This document shows positions 14,628 to 23,338 of a stretch of DNA of 64,000 bases, in pieces. Where the stretch lies: positions 1 to 64,000 of the forward strand of contig NZ_QFFU01000021.1 in the NCBI RefSeq assembly GCF_003131185.1, written 5' to 3'. Under the pieces are notes generated by a model. The model searched no databases, was not told the origin of the DNA, and saw nothing but the letters and a program-made list of their open reading frames with translations. This DNA comes from Pseudomonas ovata. GTDB taxonomy: Bacteria > Pseudomonadota > Gammaproteobacteria > Pseudomonadales > Pseudomonadaceae. The translations under genes and the position numbers were made by a program. Every line of letters begins with the position of its first letter. Position 1 is the stretch's first letter.

Positions 14628-16247
14628 TCAGGGCGTCAGGCCGGCGATGACGCTGTTCAGGCCCAGCGACAGAGCGTGCAGGTCGTCGCTGGCCACCTGG
14701 GTGCGCTGGATGTTGTCCTGGTTGACCGTGGCGATGGCGCTGATCTGGGTCAGGTTGCGGGCAATGTCTTCGGCCACCGAAGTCTGTTCTTCGGCCGCCG
14801 TGGCAATCTGGCGGTTCATGTCACGGATCGATTCCACGGCCGTGGTGATGCGCTGCAGGGAATGACTGGCCAGTGCCACCTGCTCGACGCTTTCCTGGCT
14901 GCGGGCCTGGCCGCTCTCGATAGCCTGCGCCGCATCGACGGCACCGGTCTGCACCGAATGGATGATCTGATTGATCTCGGCGGTGGACGCGGCGGTGCGT
15001 TGTGCCAGGGTCCTGACTTCATCGGCCACCACGGCAAACCCGCGTCCGGCATCACCGGCGCGGGCGGCCTCGATGGCCGCGTTCAGGGCCAGCAGATTGG
15101 TCTGCTCGGCAATGCCACGAATCACTTCCAGCACCTTGCCGATGCGTCCGCTGTCGCTTTCAAGGCGGCCGATGACCGTCGCGGTGTTGCCGATTTCGGT
15201 GCGCATGCGGTTGATCGCGGTGATGGTTGCGCCCATGACCTGCTCACCTTCACGCGCGCAATGGTCGGCTTCGTCGGCGGCATTGGCCGCTTGTGCCGCA
15301 TGACGGGCCACCTCCAGGGCGGTGGCGGACATTTCGTGCATGGCCGTCGCCACCTGGTCGGTGCGTTCGAACTGCTCGCCGGTGCCCTTGGCCATGATGC
15401 CGGCGATGGTCTTGAGTTCGACACTGGCGCTGTCCAGGTCGGTCGTCCCACCGCGCAGGCTGACGAAGGTCTGTGACAGAAAATCGCGCAGCAGATTGGC
15501 GGCCACGGCCAGACGCCCCAATTCATCCTGGCGACGGACATCGACCCGTTCGCTGAAGCGGCCTTCGCTCAATTGCGCGACATAGTCGATCAGCAGGCGC
15601 ACCGGGGCGACAATGCTGCGGTTGACCCGCCACAAAGTAAACAGCCCGACCAGCAGCGCCGAGAGCAGCATGATCAGTGCACCACTGAGGATGGTGCGGC
15701 CGGCGGCGTCGCTGATCTGTTGCGATTGCGCCTGACTGTGCTGGCGCAGGGTTTCTACCAGCGCGCTCATCTGTTCGCTGGCAGCACGGTCCACGCCCTT
15801 GACCGCCAGGTCGCCGGCCACCGGATCCGCACCGGCCGCGATAAAGGCCTCGCGCCCCTTGCGGTACGCCTCGCCCAGGGTGCGATGTTCCTGGCGCAGG
15901 CGCTCGATCTGGTGCTTGATCGGCGCCTCAAGGCCCGGCCAGGCGCTGAGCTGCCCCAGCACGGTTTGTACGGCACGCTCCTGCTGTTCGAACTGCGCCC
16001 AGTAGCGGTCACGATCGGTCGCCACTTTGCCGCGCAACAGCACGTTCTTCCATTCCTGGACCTGAATCTTGAATTGCAGGTTGGCTTCATCGATCAGTTG
16101 CGAGGCCCGCAAGGGACCGTCGAGCAGCCCGCGGTAGTCGCGCACGTTATTGGACAGCAGGTAGAAGCAGGCCAGGGCAATGGCCAGCAGCAACGCCAGA
16201 CTGAAGCCCAGCAAGGCCAGGATCTGAAGTCTCAGGGATTTGTGCAT
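14628..16247 (-). CDS. Methyl-accepting chemotaxis protein, 4-helix-bundle sensor
   Basis: 539 residues from the ATG at 16247, chosen because it places KSLRLQILALLGFSLALLLA at the N-terminus; the longer frame adds a polar stretch unlike this family. Membrane segments at about 6-32 and 190-213 bracket a helical periplasmic domain of the 4HB type. HAMP follows at about 214-266 and the MCP signalling domain carries the tip AIEAARAGDAGRGFAVVADE. The ligand cannot be predicted. It converges on the receptor at 12281-14428 with a REP element between them. Confidence 0.9.
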   Translation of the reverse strand: MHKSLRLQILALLGFSLALLLAIALACFYLLSNNVRDYRGLLDGPLRASQLIDEANLQFKIQVQEWKNVLLRGKVATDRDRYWAQFEQQERAVQTVLGQLSAWPGLEAPIKHQIERLRQEHRTLGEAYRKGREAFIAAGADPVAGDLAVKGVDRAASEQMSALVETLRQHSQAQSQQISDAAGRTILSGALIMLLSALLVGLFTLWRVNRSIVAPVRLLIDYVAQLSEGRFSERVDVRRQDELGRLAVAANLLRDFLSQTFVSLRGGTTDLDSASVELKTIAGIMAKGTGEQFERTDQVATAMHEMSATALEVARHAAQAANAADEADHCAREGEQVMGATITAINRMRTEIGNTATVIGRLESDSGRIGKVLEVIRGIAEQTNLLALNAAIEAARAGDAGRGFAVVADEVRTLAQRTAASTAEINQIIHSVQTGAVDAAQAIESGQARSQESVEQVALASHSLQRITTAVESIRDMNRQIATAAEEQTSVAEDIARNLTQISAIATVNQDNIQRTQVASDDLHALSLGLNSVIAGLTP

Positions 16248-16527
16248 AGGGGACAGGCATCTCACGGGAGGGACGGCGTCATGGCGGTGCATGCGCCCTC
16301 GTTGATTCGTTGGCACCTCCCTGTGCGCGGGCATTGAATCAATGAAAGATGGCAGTTTGATGACAGTCGGATGAACGCATTCACACAGAACCGCAGGACC
16401 CGCCGGGCGGCGATCTGCATTAGCCGGGAAGCACACGCCGCCAACCTGCGTTGCGTCCTTCGCGGCTGAAACTGCCCTCATCAAGGGCACAATAACTTAT
16501 TGATTTTATTGGCTATTGAATTCACAC

Positions 16528-16683
16528 CTGTAGGAGCGCGCTCTGCCCGCGACCGAGTGCGTAGCGCTCGCAAAATCTGCGCAACGCCACAAATTTACGA
16601 TTGTGAACGTATTCAAAATCTATGAAACGCCACAAATTTACGACTGCTAACGCAGCCGGTCGCGGGCAAGCGCGCTCCTACAG
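16528..16683. repeat. Composite REP element (REPIN) b, with internal duplication
   Basis: 156 bases with outer arms CTGTAGGAGCGCGCT and AGCGCGCTCCTACAG. The inner part contains AACGCCACAAATTTACGA twice (starting near 16573 and 16626), so this copy is longer than element c. It occupies the gene-free stretch 16248-16773 between the chemoreceptor promoter region and the end of the TonB-receptor gene. A further half-palindrome (CCTTCGCGGCTGAAGCCGCG) lies at about 16731-16750. Nothing else was found in this stretch. Confidence 0.85.
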
Positions 16684-16773
16684 GACCCGCCGGGCAGTGA
16701 TTCGCTTTAGCCACCCATCCGCGTTCTGCCCTTCGCGGCTGAAGCCGCGCCTACATGTATCCGTAGAACCGGA

Positions 16774-18936
16774 CTAGAAATTCACCGAGGCCGACAGGCG
16801 TGCCGTGCGCGGGGCGCCGGGGAACAGGTAGTCGTCGCCCAGGTATTCGCCGACGTCGCGCCAGTAGCGTTTGTCGAACAGGTTATCGACGGTGAGTCGC
16901 CACACCGTGTCGTAACCGCCCAGTCGGGTGCTGTAGCGCCCGCCGACGTTGAACAGGGCGTAGTCGTTGACCTGCACCTCGCCCTGCCGGTCGGCGTATT
17001 TGCTGGCGCTGTACTGCACGCCGCCCAGCAGGGCCAGGCCCGGGACGGGCAGGCGGTAGTCGGCCTGCAGGCTGGCGCGGTACTTGGGTACGTTGAGAGC
17101 CTGGTGGCCTTCATAGGCCTCGGTGCCGCTGCCTTCGACCCGTGCACGAATCGCGGCGGCACTGGCCGAGACCTGCAGGCGCTCGGTCAACCAGCCATTG
17201 GCGCCCAGCTCCAGGCCCAGGTTCTTCTGCTCACCCTGTTGCACATAGGTGAAGGTGCCGTCGTCCTGGGGCTGCGAATACTGATAAGCCTTGCGAATCT
17301 GGAACAGCGCAGCGGTCAGGCTCATGCGGTTCAGGTCGTACTTGATGCCGGCTTCCAGCTGGCGCGATACGGTCGGTGCCAGGATTTCACCAGCATTGTG
17401 GGTGAACCAGGCCGCCGTGCCCCCCAGCGACAGGCCCTTGCTGTAGCTGGCGTACAGCGACAGGTCGTCCAGCGGCTTGTAGATCAGCGCCGCCTGCGGC
17501 AGGAACAGCGAGCGCCGGGTGTGGCGGATGTCAGCGCCGGTTTCGCTCCAGGCCTGTTCATCGACGTACACCTGGCGCCCGCCGGCCACCACTTGCCAGT
17601 GCTCGTCGAAACGAATCCGGTCGGTGAAGAACACCCCGTACTGGCGGCTGTCCAGGCGGCGCTCGGTGTGCGGCAGGGCCAGGTCGGCCGGCACGAAGGT
17701 GTCCGGGGTCTGGTCGATGTTGCCGGAACCGACCCACTCATTGAAGGTGCCACGGGTGTCGACCGTGCGCCGGAACGCGCTGGTGCCGACGCTCAGCTCA
17801 TGGCTGAGCGTACCGGTAGCAAAGCGCCCGCTGAGCGCGGCTTCGATTTCGTCGTTGCGCCGGGTGTCGTCGGGGCTGCGAAAGTCATAGATGTCGTAGT
17901 CGCCTTCGGGGCTGAAGTGGTTCGGCACGGCGGTGTCGGCGCAACTGGCCGCGCCGTAGCAGCCCCAGGCAAACGAGCTGTAGTCATCGATCACCACGCG
18001 GCTGCGCGAAGCGCTAAGGCTGCCGGTCCAGGCATCATTGAAACGGTATTCAAAACGCCCGCCCAGGTTCAGCGAGTCGATGCCCACCGGGTTCGACCAG
18101 TCCTGGTGACCCAAGCGCTTGCGTGGCGAGGCGTCATGGGGCAACTGGTTCCCCCCCAGCAACTGGTAACCCGGCACCGAGCGTTGCTCGCGGGTCTGGT
18201 ATTCGGCGTCCAGTTGCAAAGTGGCGCGCTCACTGATGGCCCAGTCGAAGGCCAGGGAAGCAAAGTCGCGCTCACCGTCGGCATGCTCTACGTAGGAGCG
18301 AATGTCTTCATGGGCCAGGTTGGCGCGCAGGCCGAACTGGCGTTCGTTGCCGAACCAGCCGCCCACGTCGGTGGCCATGTAGCGTTCGCCGTGTTCGTTG
18401 GTCGCGACGGTGACCGACCGCACGTCTTCGGCGCGCTTGGTCTGGTAATTGATGACGCCGCCAGGCTCGGCCACCCCGCCTTGCAGGCCGGAGACACCCT
18501 TGAGCAGCTCGACCTGCTGTTTGTTTTCCAGCGCGACGTTCTGCTCGCCGGCGATGCTGCGGCCGTTGATGCGGTAGCTGTTGCCGGCATTGAGCGAGAA
18601 ACCGCGCACCAGGAAGTTTTCGTAGTAACCCACCGGCGCGTAGGCCTCGCCCACCGAGGCGTCGTTGCGCAGCACTTCGCTGAGCAGCCTTGCCTGCCGA
18701 TCCTGGAGCTGCGCCTGGGTGAACACCGCGACCGACGCCGGGGTGTCGAGCAGCGGCGCCTCACCAAAACCGGCCACCGCGGCATGGCTGGCCTGATAAC
18801 CCTCGGCCGCAGCCTGGCTGGCCGCGCCGCTGATATGCGTGGCGTCGAGCCTGACCGGTTCTGCCGCCCACAACGGGGCGGCGACGGCCATGCCCAAGGG
18901 CAACAGGGACCAGGGCAATCGGTGCGGCGTACTCAT
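16774..18936 (-). CDS. TonB-dependent siderophore-type outer-membrane receptor
   Basis: 720 residues from the ATG at 18936; a TTG one codon upstream is better spaced from AGGAG and is possible. A signal peptide (to about residue 25, ending PLWAAE) is followed directly by the plug (DTPASVAVFTQAQLQDRQA, later LVRGFSLNAGNSYRINGR), so the STN signalling domain of sigma-regulator receptors is absent. The barrel ends in VNF with a terminal Phe. The family imports ferric siderophores with TonB energy. An unusual Cys pair (CYGAASC) lies in an extracellular loop near residue 350. No siderophore biosynthesis gene or clear Fur box is nearby. Confidence 0.92.
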   Translation of the reverse strand: MSTPHRLPWSLLPLGMAVAAPLWAAEPVRLDATHISGAASQAAAEGYQASHAAVAGFGEAPLLDTPASVAVFTQAQLQDRQARLLSEVLRNDASVGEAYAPVGYYENFLVRGFSLNAGNSYRINGRSIAGEQNVALENKQQVELLKGVSGLQGGVAEPGGVINYQTKRAEDVRSVTVATNEHGERYMATDVGGWFGNERQFGLRANLAHEDIRSYVEHADGERDFASLAFDWAISERATLQLDAEYQTREQRSVPGYQLLGGNQLPHDASPRKRLGHQDWSNPVGIDSLNLGGRFEYRFNDAWTGSLSASRSRVVIDDYSSFAWGCYGAASCADTAVPNHFSPEGDYDIYDFRSPDDTRRNDEIEAALSGRFATGTLSHELSVGTSAFRRTVDTRGTFNEWVGSGNIDQTPDTFVPADLALPHTERRLDSRQYGVFFTDRIRFDEHWQVVAGGRQVYVDEQAWSETGADIRHTRRSLFLPQAALIYKPLDDLSLYASYSKGLSLGGTAAWFTHNAGEILAPTVSRQLEAGIKYDLNRMSLTAALFQIRKAYQYSQPQDDGTFTYVQQGEQKNLGLELGANGWLTERLQVSASAAAIRARVEGSGTEAYEGHQALNVPKYRASLQADYRLPVPGLALLGGVQYSASKYADRQGEVQVNDYALFNVGGRYSTRLGGYDTVWRLTVDNLFDKRYWRDVGEYLGDDYLFPGAPRTARLSASVNF

Positions 18937-19097
18937 CAACAGGTGACTCCTGAAATCGGCGGGGGCCATCTTTTACGTTTCCGGCGGCGCTTTTACAAGC
19001 GTTACCGGCGCTCATTCAATAAAAACGAACACGGCCGCAGGGATTCATGTTTTAAGGGTGAATTAAGTTGGGATGATTAATCTGGCCCCAACGAAAC

Positions 19098-19114
19098 AAC
19101 TGAACTCCTCAGTT
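19098..19114 (+). promoter_or_regulatory. Short dyad upstream of the PepSY gene
   Basis: AACTGA and TCAGTT (19098-19103, 19109-19114) form a perfect 6-base dyad about 50 bases before the PepSY start, in the region shared with the divergent TonB-receptor promoter. It could bind a regulator of either gene; short dyads also occur by chance. Confidence 0.25.
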
Positions 19115-19164
19115 GAACGTGTCTCTATACACACAGATTCCCTGACCTATAAAGGAAGACCCTC

Positions 19165-19473
19165 ATGAAATTGATGCCTGCCCTGTTTGCTGCTCTTGCC
19201 CTGACGTCTGCTGCCGGTATGGCTCAGGCAGATGTGCGCCCTGATGAAATAGCAGGCCTGCAAAAAGCCGGCACCGTCGGTGACCTGCAGAAGTTCAATG
19301 AACAGGCCCTGAAAGCCAAGCCTGGCTTTACGATTCATGACACCGAGCTGGACAAGAATGCCAGCGGCCAATATGTCTATGAGATTGAACTGCGGGATGC
19401 CAGTGGCAAGGAATGGGATTACCACGTCAATGCCAAAGACGGCACCGTGCTGGTCGATAAAGAAGATCGTTAA
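19165..19473 (+). CDS. PepSY-domain periplasmic protein
   Basis: 102 residues with a signal peptide (about 1-22, cut after AQA) and one PepSY-like domain: helix LQKFNEQALKAKPGFTIHDT, then the paired strands YVYEIELRDASGKEWDYHVN and DGTVLVDKED. PepSY proteins are small periplasmic modulators, often under metal or envelope-stress two-component control. AAGGAAG lies 8 bases before the ATG. It is divergent from the TonB receptor and ends at a long hairpin. Confidence 0.85.
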   Translation: MKLMPALFAALALTSAAGMAQADVRPDEIAGLQKAGTVGDLQKFNEQALKAKPGFTIHDTELDKNASGQYVYEIELRDASGKEWDYHVNAKDGTVLVDKEDR

Positions 19474-19496
19474 TCGCTGAATAACAGTTAACGCGA

Positions 19497-19546
19497 TTCG
19501 CCGCCCGGCCGCGCCTACGAAATGGTAGGCGCGGCCGGGCGGCGAA
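19497..19546. terminator. 22-base perfect hairpin between convergent genes
   Basis: Arms 19497-19518 and 19525-19546 are perfectly complementary with a 6-base loop and are very GC-rich. It lies 24 bases after the PepSY stop and 30 bases before the end of the convergent dehydrogenase gene. It probably stops transcription from both sides or is a REP-like palindrome; there is no T run. Confidence 0.6.
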
Positions 19547-19575
19547 CCGCTTTAGCCGCGAACCACTCCCTGCCT

Positions 19576-20751
19576 TTATTCCTTGAGTCCCACTTTCAGC
19601 AACTTGCCGCTGTTGTCGTCCGTCAATACATATAAGTACCCATCCGGCCCCTGCCTGACATCGCGAATGCGTTCCTTGCGCTCACCCAGCAAGCGCTCTT
19701 CGTGCACAATCCTGTCGCCTTCGAACTGCAGACGAATCAAATCTTCGCTCTTCAACGCCCCGATAAAGACGTTATGGTCCCAGGCCTTGAAACGACCGTC
19801 ATCGTAGAACGCCATGCCGCTGACACCCGGCGACACTTCCCAGACATGAAACGGCGCCTTGGTGCCTTCGACCCGCTTGCCTTTGGCTTCCGGAATCGGC
19901 TGCCCCGAATAGTTGATGCCATGGGTTGCCAGCGGCCAGCCGAAGTTCTGCGCACGCTCGACGATATTGATCTCGTCGCCGCCTTTGGGGCCGTGTTCAT
20001 TGAGCCAGACTGTACCGCTCCAGGGATTGAGCGCCGCGCCCTGCGGGTTGCGGTGGCCAAAGCTCCAGATTTCCGGGGCCACGCCTTCACGCCCGACAAA
20101 GGGGTTGTCGTCCGGCACCTGGCCGTCGGGGAACAGGCGCACCACCTTGCCTTGCAGCTTGTCGAGATCCTGCGCGGTGGGGCGGTCATTGTTCTCGCCC
20201 AGGGTCACGAACAGGTAGCCCTGGCGGTCGAACACCAGGCGTGCACCAAAGTGGTTGCCCACCGACAGCTTGGGTTGCTGGCGGAAAATCACGTTGAAGT
20301 CTTCCAGGCGGGTCATGTCGGCCGACAGCCGCCCGCGCCCCACGGCCGTACCGGCCTTGTCGCCTTCGGCCGCGGTCTTGCCATCGCCCTCGGCGTACGC
20401 CAGGTACACCATACGGTCATTGGCAAAATCCGGTGACAGCACCACGTCGAGCAAGCCGCCCTGCCCCTTGGCCCAGACTTGTGGCGCCCCGGAAAGCGGA
20501 CCGGACAGCTTGCCGTCGGCGTTCACCAGGCGCAGGTCGCCAGAGCGCTCGGTGACCAGGATGCCCTTGCTGTCCGGCAAAAACGCCAGTGCCCAGGGAT
20601 GATCCAGGCCGCTGGCCACTTCGGTAACCGTCACGGTGCCCAGCTCGCTTTTGTACTCCTTGGGCTTGGGCCCCTCGGCAGCCGAAGCCATCAGCGGCGC
20701 GCCGGCAAATGCAGTGGCACAGAGTGTTGCGATCAGGGTTTTTCTCAGCAT
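19576..20751 (-). CDS. PQQ-dependent aldose sugar dehydrogenase, YliI type
   Basis: 391 residues, start at 20751 preceded by AAGGAA. A signal peptide (ending LMASAAE) directs it to the periplasm. The six-bladed propeller typical of soluble aldose dehydrogenases is indicated by GLDHPWALAFLPDSKGILVT, GNHFGARLVFDRQGYLFVTL, SFGHRNPQGAALNP and NEHGPKGGDEIN. The family oxidises aldoses with PQQ; the His in GNHFG and the RNPQG loop belong to the active site. It stands alone on the minus strand, with a small exported protein gene upstream. Confidence 0.9.
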   Translation of the reverse strand: MLRKTLIATLCATAFAGAPLMASAAEGPKPKEYKSELGTVTVTEVASGLDHPWALAFLPDSKGILVTERSGDLRLVNADGKLSGPLSGAPQVWAKGQGGLLDVVLSPDFANDRMVYLAYAEGDGKTAAEGDKAGTAVGRGRLSADMTRLEDFNVIFRQQPKLSVGNHFGARLVFDRQGYLFVTLGENNDRPTAQDLDKLQGKVVRLFPDGQVPDDNPFVGREGVAPEIWSFGHRNPQGAALNPWSGTVWLNEHGPKGGDEINIVERAQNFGWPLATHGINYSGQPIPEAKGKRVEGTKAPFHVWEVSPGVSGMAFYDDGRFKAWDHNVFIGALKSEDLIRLQFEGDRIVHEERLLGERKERIRDVRQGPDGYLYVLTDDNSGKLLKVGLKE

Positions 20752-20789
20752 GGACGATTCCTTATGCATGGCGTAGAGGTCGGTAAAAA

Positions 20790-21107
20790 TCAGTTGCCGC
20801 GTGCAGGCGTGCTCGGGCGAGTGTCAGGTGCAGGCCGCACAGGGGCTTGCTGGCGTGTCGGATAGCCATTGCCGATGCCGCCGTTTTCCAGCGTAGGCGC
20901 ACGCGGTGTGGGCATGGTGTTTGGGGTGCGCACCTGAGGGGTGGCCGGCGCGGTGCCCTGGCGGCTGTTGGGGTTGGCGCGCTTGATGGGGCTGTTGTAA
21001 GGGTTGCTGTTGGCGCCGCGCTCGGCGCCGGCCATCGACGGGGCGCTGAACAAGGTGGCACCGGCCAGCATCAGGGCCATGGCCAGGCATTGCACGAAAC
21101 GGTTCAT
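20790..21107 (-). CDS. Small Pro-rich exported protein, unknown
   Basis: 105 residues. A signal peptide (to about residue 26, ending SMAGA) precedes a low-complexity mature part rich in Pro, Asn, Thr and Arg (for example RTPNTMPTPRAPTLENGG). No fold or motif is recognisable and it may be disordered in the periplasm. Two adjacent ATGs exist; the second (21107) is better spaced from AGGAA. It precedes the aldose dehydrogenase on the same strand, with a 38-base gap. Confidence 0.7.
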   Translation of the reverse strand: MNRFVQCLAMALMLAGATLFSAPSMAGAERGANSNPYNSPIKRANPNSRQGTAPATPQVRTPNTMPTPRAPTLENGGIGNGYPTRQQAPVRPAPDTRPSTPARGN

Positions 21108-21237
21108 CATTTTCCTGCCCTATAAAGGTAGAGGCTCAGGTCTTTGAGGACGATTGTTCGTGCAGGTTCGGGCAGTGGTGGCGTGCAGGCAAGGTTTGCG
21201 CTGGGGAGTTTGTAACAAGGCTGGTCGGCCAGCCGCT

Positions 21238-22413
21238 CTAAAGGACGCGTGGCAGCCGGGCGGTAAAGGTAGTGCCATGTTCAGCGCTGGACTGCACAGT
21301 GATATCACCCAGGTGAGCACGCATGATTTCACGCACGATAAACAGCCCCAGGCCCACGCTGCGGCTGGTGTCATGCGCCACGCCGCGCACCAGTGGCTCG
21401 AACAGTTGCTCGAAGCGCTCCGGCGCGATCACCTCGCCCAGGTTATGCACCGACAGATAACTGCCCTTGGTGTCGAAGGCGGAAGTGACGGTGACGATGC
21501 CTTGCGGATCGCCATAGCTGAAGGCATTGCCCACCAGGTTGCCGATCACCTGGAACAAGCGATCGGTGTCGGCGTTGCACGCGCCCTCGCCCATGACCTG
21601 ATGCACCAGTTGGCGATCGGGAAACGCCAGGCGCAGCTCTTCGACGCAACGCTCGGTCACCGCATGCAGCTCAATCGGCTGCGGGCTGACCGTAAGCCCC
21701 TGGCCGACCCGCGCCTGGGTAAAGTCGAGCAAGTCGGCGATCAGGCGCCCGGCGCGATCAACCGACTGGGAAATATGCCCGGCCACCCGGCTTTGCCGTG
21801 TATCGAGCGGGCCACGCTGCAGCAGGTCGGCGGCCATCTTGATCGCCGACAGCGGGTTGCGCAGGTCATGGCTGACGATGCCGATCATCTGTTCGGCAAA
21901 GGTCGCACGAATCTGGGCCTCGGCATGCGCCAGGCGCAGGCGGCTCTGCGCCAGGCTGAGTTCTTTCTGGGCGGCCAATTGTTGCTGCAGCAGCTCTTCG
22001 GCCAGTTGCCGGGCTTCCAGCAACTGACGCTCGTACTGGTTGCGTTCCTCGGCTACAAACAGCGCCAGTTCGTGGTAGAAGACGCCATCGTGCTCGCGAC
22101 GCACCGCATTGAGCATCATCGGCACCAGGCGGCCATCGGCATGCAGCAGGTCGAGCTTGACCTCCAGCACCGAGCCTTGCATCTGCAAGACCGGAAACCA
22201 GTGGGTCTGGCTGAAGATCTTGCCGCCCATGGTCAGCAGGTTCTGGAAGCGCAGGCCCACGAGCGTGTCGCGCTCACGCCCCAGCCAGCGGCAAAAGGTG
22301 CCGTTGACCTGCTCGATGCAACCGTTGCCCTGGGTCAGCAACAAGCCACAGGGCGCCTGGTCGTACAGCGCCTGGCTGGCCGGTTGCTCAGAGGGCATCC
22401 GTGGCCTGTCCAT
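21238..22413 (-). CDS. PAS sensor histidine kinase paired with RsbQ-like hydrolase
   Basis: About 391 residues; the start is uncertain (22413 or 22398), and both overlap the end of the upstream hydrolase gene. There is no membrane segment. A PAS domain (about 12-120, YDQAPCGLLLTQGNGCIEQV) is followed by a coiled coil (125-165), a HisKA domain with His182 in SHDLRNPLSA, and an HATPase_c domain with NLVGNAFSYGD and GLGLFIV. It is a cytoplasmic kinase without receiver. Overlap with an RsbQ-type hydrolase suggests that a small product of the hydrolase is sensed by the PAS domain, as proposed for RsbQ-RsbP in Bacillus. No response regulator is adjacent. Confidence 0.85.
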   Translation of the reverse strand: MDRPRMPSEQPASQALYDQAPCGLLLTQGNGCIEQVNGTFCRWLGRERDTLVGLRFQNLLTMGGKIFSQTHWFPVLQMQGSVLEVKLDLLHADGRLVPMMLNAVRREHDGVFYHELALFVAEERNQYERQLLEARQLAEELLQQQLAAQKELSLAQSRLRLAHAEAQIRATFAEQMIGIVSHDLRNPLSAIKMAADLLQRGPLDTRQSRVAGHISQSVDRAGRLIADLLDFTQARVGQGLTVSPQPIELHAVTERCVEELRLAFPDRQLVHQVMGEGACNADTDRLFQVIGNLVGNAFSYGDPQGIVTVTSAFDTKGSYLSVHNLGEVIAPERFEQLFEPLVRGVAHDTSRSVGLGLFIVREIMRAHLGDITVQSSAEHGTTFTARLPRVL

Positions 22414-23206
22414 AAGGCTGCAAGAATTGCTCGATGGCTTCGATACAGGCACGGGGTGCACTCATGTGTGGGCAATGACCGGTATTTTCGATCAGGCTCA
22501 AGGTGCTGCCTGGCATGGCGGCATGCAGATAGTCACCCACTTCAAGCGGTGCGATCAGGTCATCCGTGCATTGCAGGATCAAGGTCGGGGTGGTCAGGCC
22601 CTGCACGTCCTTGCGGTTGTCGGACATGAACGTCACGCGCGCAAAATGCCGGGCGATATCGGGGTCGGTGCGGCAGAAACTGTTGACCAGTTCATCCCCC
22701 AGTTCAGGCTGGTCAGGGGCGCCCATGATCGACGGCGCCATGGACCTGGACCATCCCAGGTAGTTGCTGTCGAGGGTGTCGAGCAATGAGTCGATGTCAG
22801 CCGCGCTGAAACCGCCCACGTAGCCGTCGCCGTCGATGTAGCACGGCGATGGGCCGACCATGATATGGCCACTGATGCACCCAGGCTGCATGCGATCGGC
22901 CAGCACCCCGATCATCGCACTGACCGAGTGCCCGACCAGCACCACAGGCCCCTGGCCGAACTCATGAATGATTTCCAGCAAGTCCCGGGCATAGCCGTCC
23001 AGGCGCTCGTATCTGTGCTGAAAGTACATCGACAGGTCAGAGCTGCCGCTGCCCACCAGGTCATACAGGACCACGCGGTAACGGTCGACAAAGGCCGGCA
23101 GCATGAACCGCCACATGCGCTGGTCGCAGCCAAAGCCGTGACCGAAGATCAAGGTCACCGGCCCGCTGCCGAGCACCTTTACGTTATTGCGTTGCTGCAC
23201 CGGCAT
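22388..23206 (-). CDS. RsbQ-like alpha/beta hydrolase
   Basis: 272 residues, with GGAGGAAA before the ATG at 23206. The sequence follows Bacillus RsbQ closely from memory: NNVKVLGSGPVTLIFGHGFG, CDQRMW, YDLVGSGSSDL, HSVSAMIG, MVGPSPCYI, and TDPDIARHFA. The catalytic triad is Ser94 (GHSVS), Asp215 or Asp216 (QCTDD) and His244 (GHCPHM). RsbQ works with a PAS protein in energy-stress signalling; the same fold also serves strigolactone and karrikin receptors in plants. Here it overlaps a PAS histidine kinase gene, so the pair is probably one sensory unit. Confidence 0.88.
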   Translation of the reverse strand: MPVQQRNNVKVLGSGPVTLIFGHGFGCDQRMWRFMLPAFVDRYRVVLYDLVGSGSSDLSMYFQHRYERLDGYARDLLEIIHEFGQGPVVLVGHSVSAMIGVLADRMQPGCISGHIMVGPSPCYIDGDGYVGGFSAADIDSLLDTLDSNYLGWSRSMAPSIMGAPDQPELGDELVNSFCRTDPDIARHFARVTFMSDNRKDVQGLTTPTLILQCTDDLIAPLEVGDYLHAAMPGSTLSLIENTGHCPHMSAPRACIEAIEQFLQPYGQATDAL

Positions 23207-23338
23207 TGCTGGCTTTCCTCCAGGACCGCGCATGCCTGACGATGCGCAACGATGACAAGGCCACGAGATTATCATCGTTCGCACGGTCAGGCAGCGCAAA
23301 ATACATGGCACCTTGCCTCATGCCCGGCTCTGGAAGGC

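Noticed and set aside
17104..19080. 658-codon plus-strand frame opposite the TonB receptor
   Set aside because: Artefact of high GC content; the minus strand codes for a full receptor with signal peptide, plug and terminal Phe.
18937..19100. Fur box upstream of the TonB receptor
   Set aside because: I looked for a GATAATGATAATC-like 19-mer on both strands and found only poor matches.
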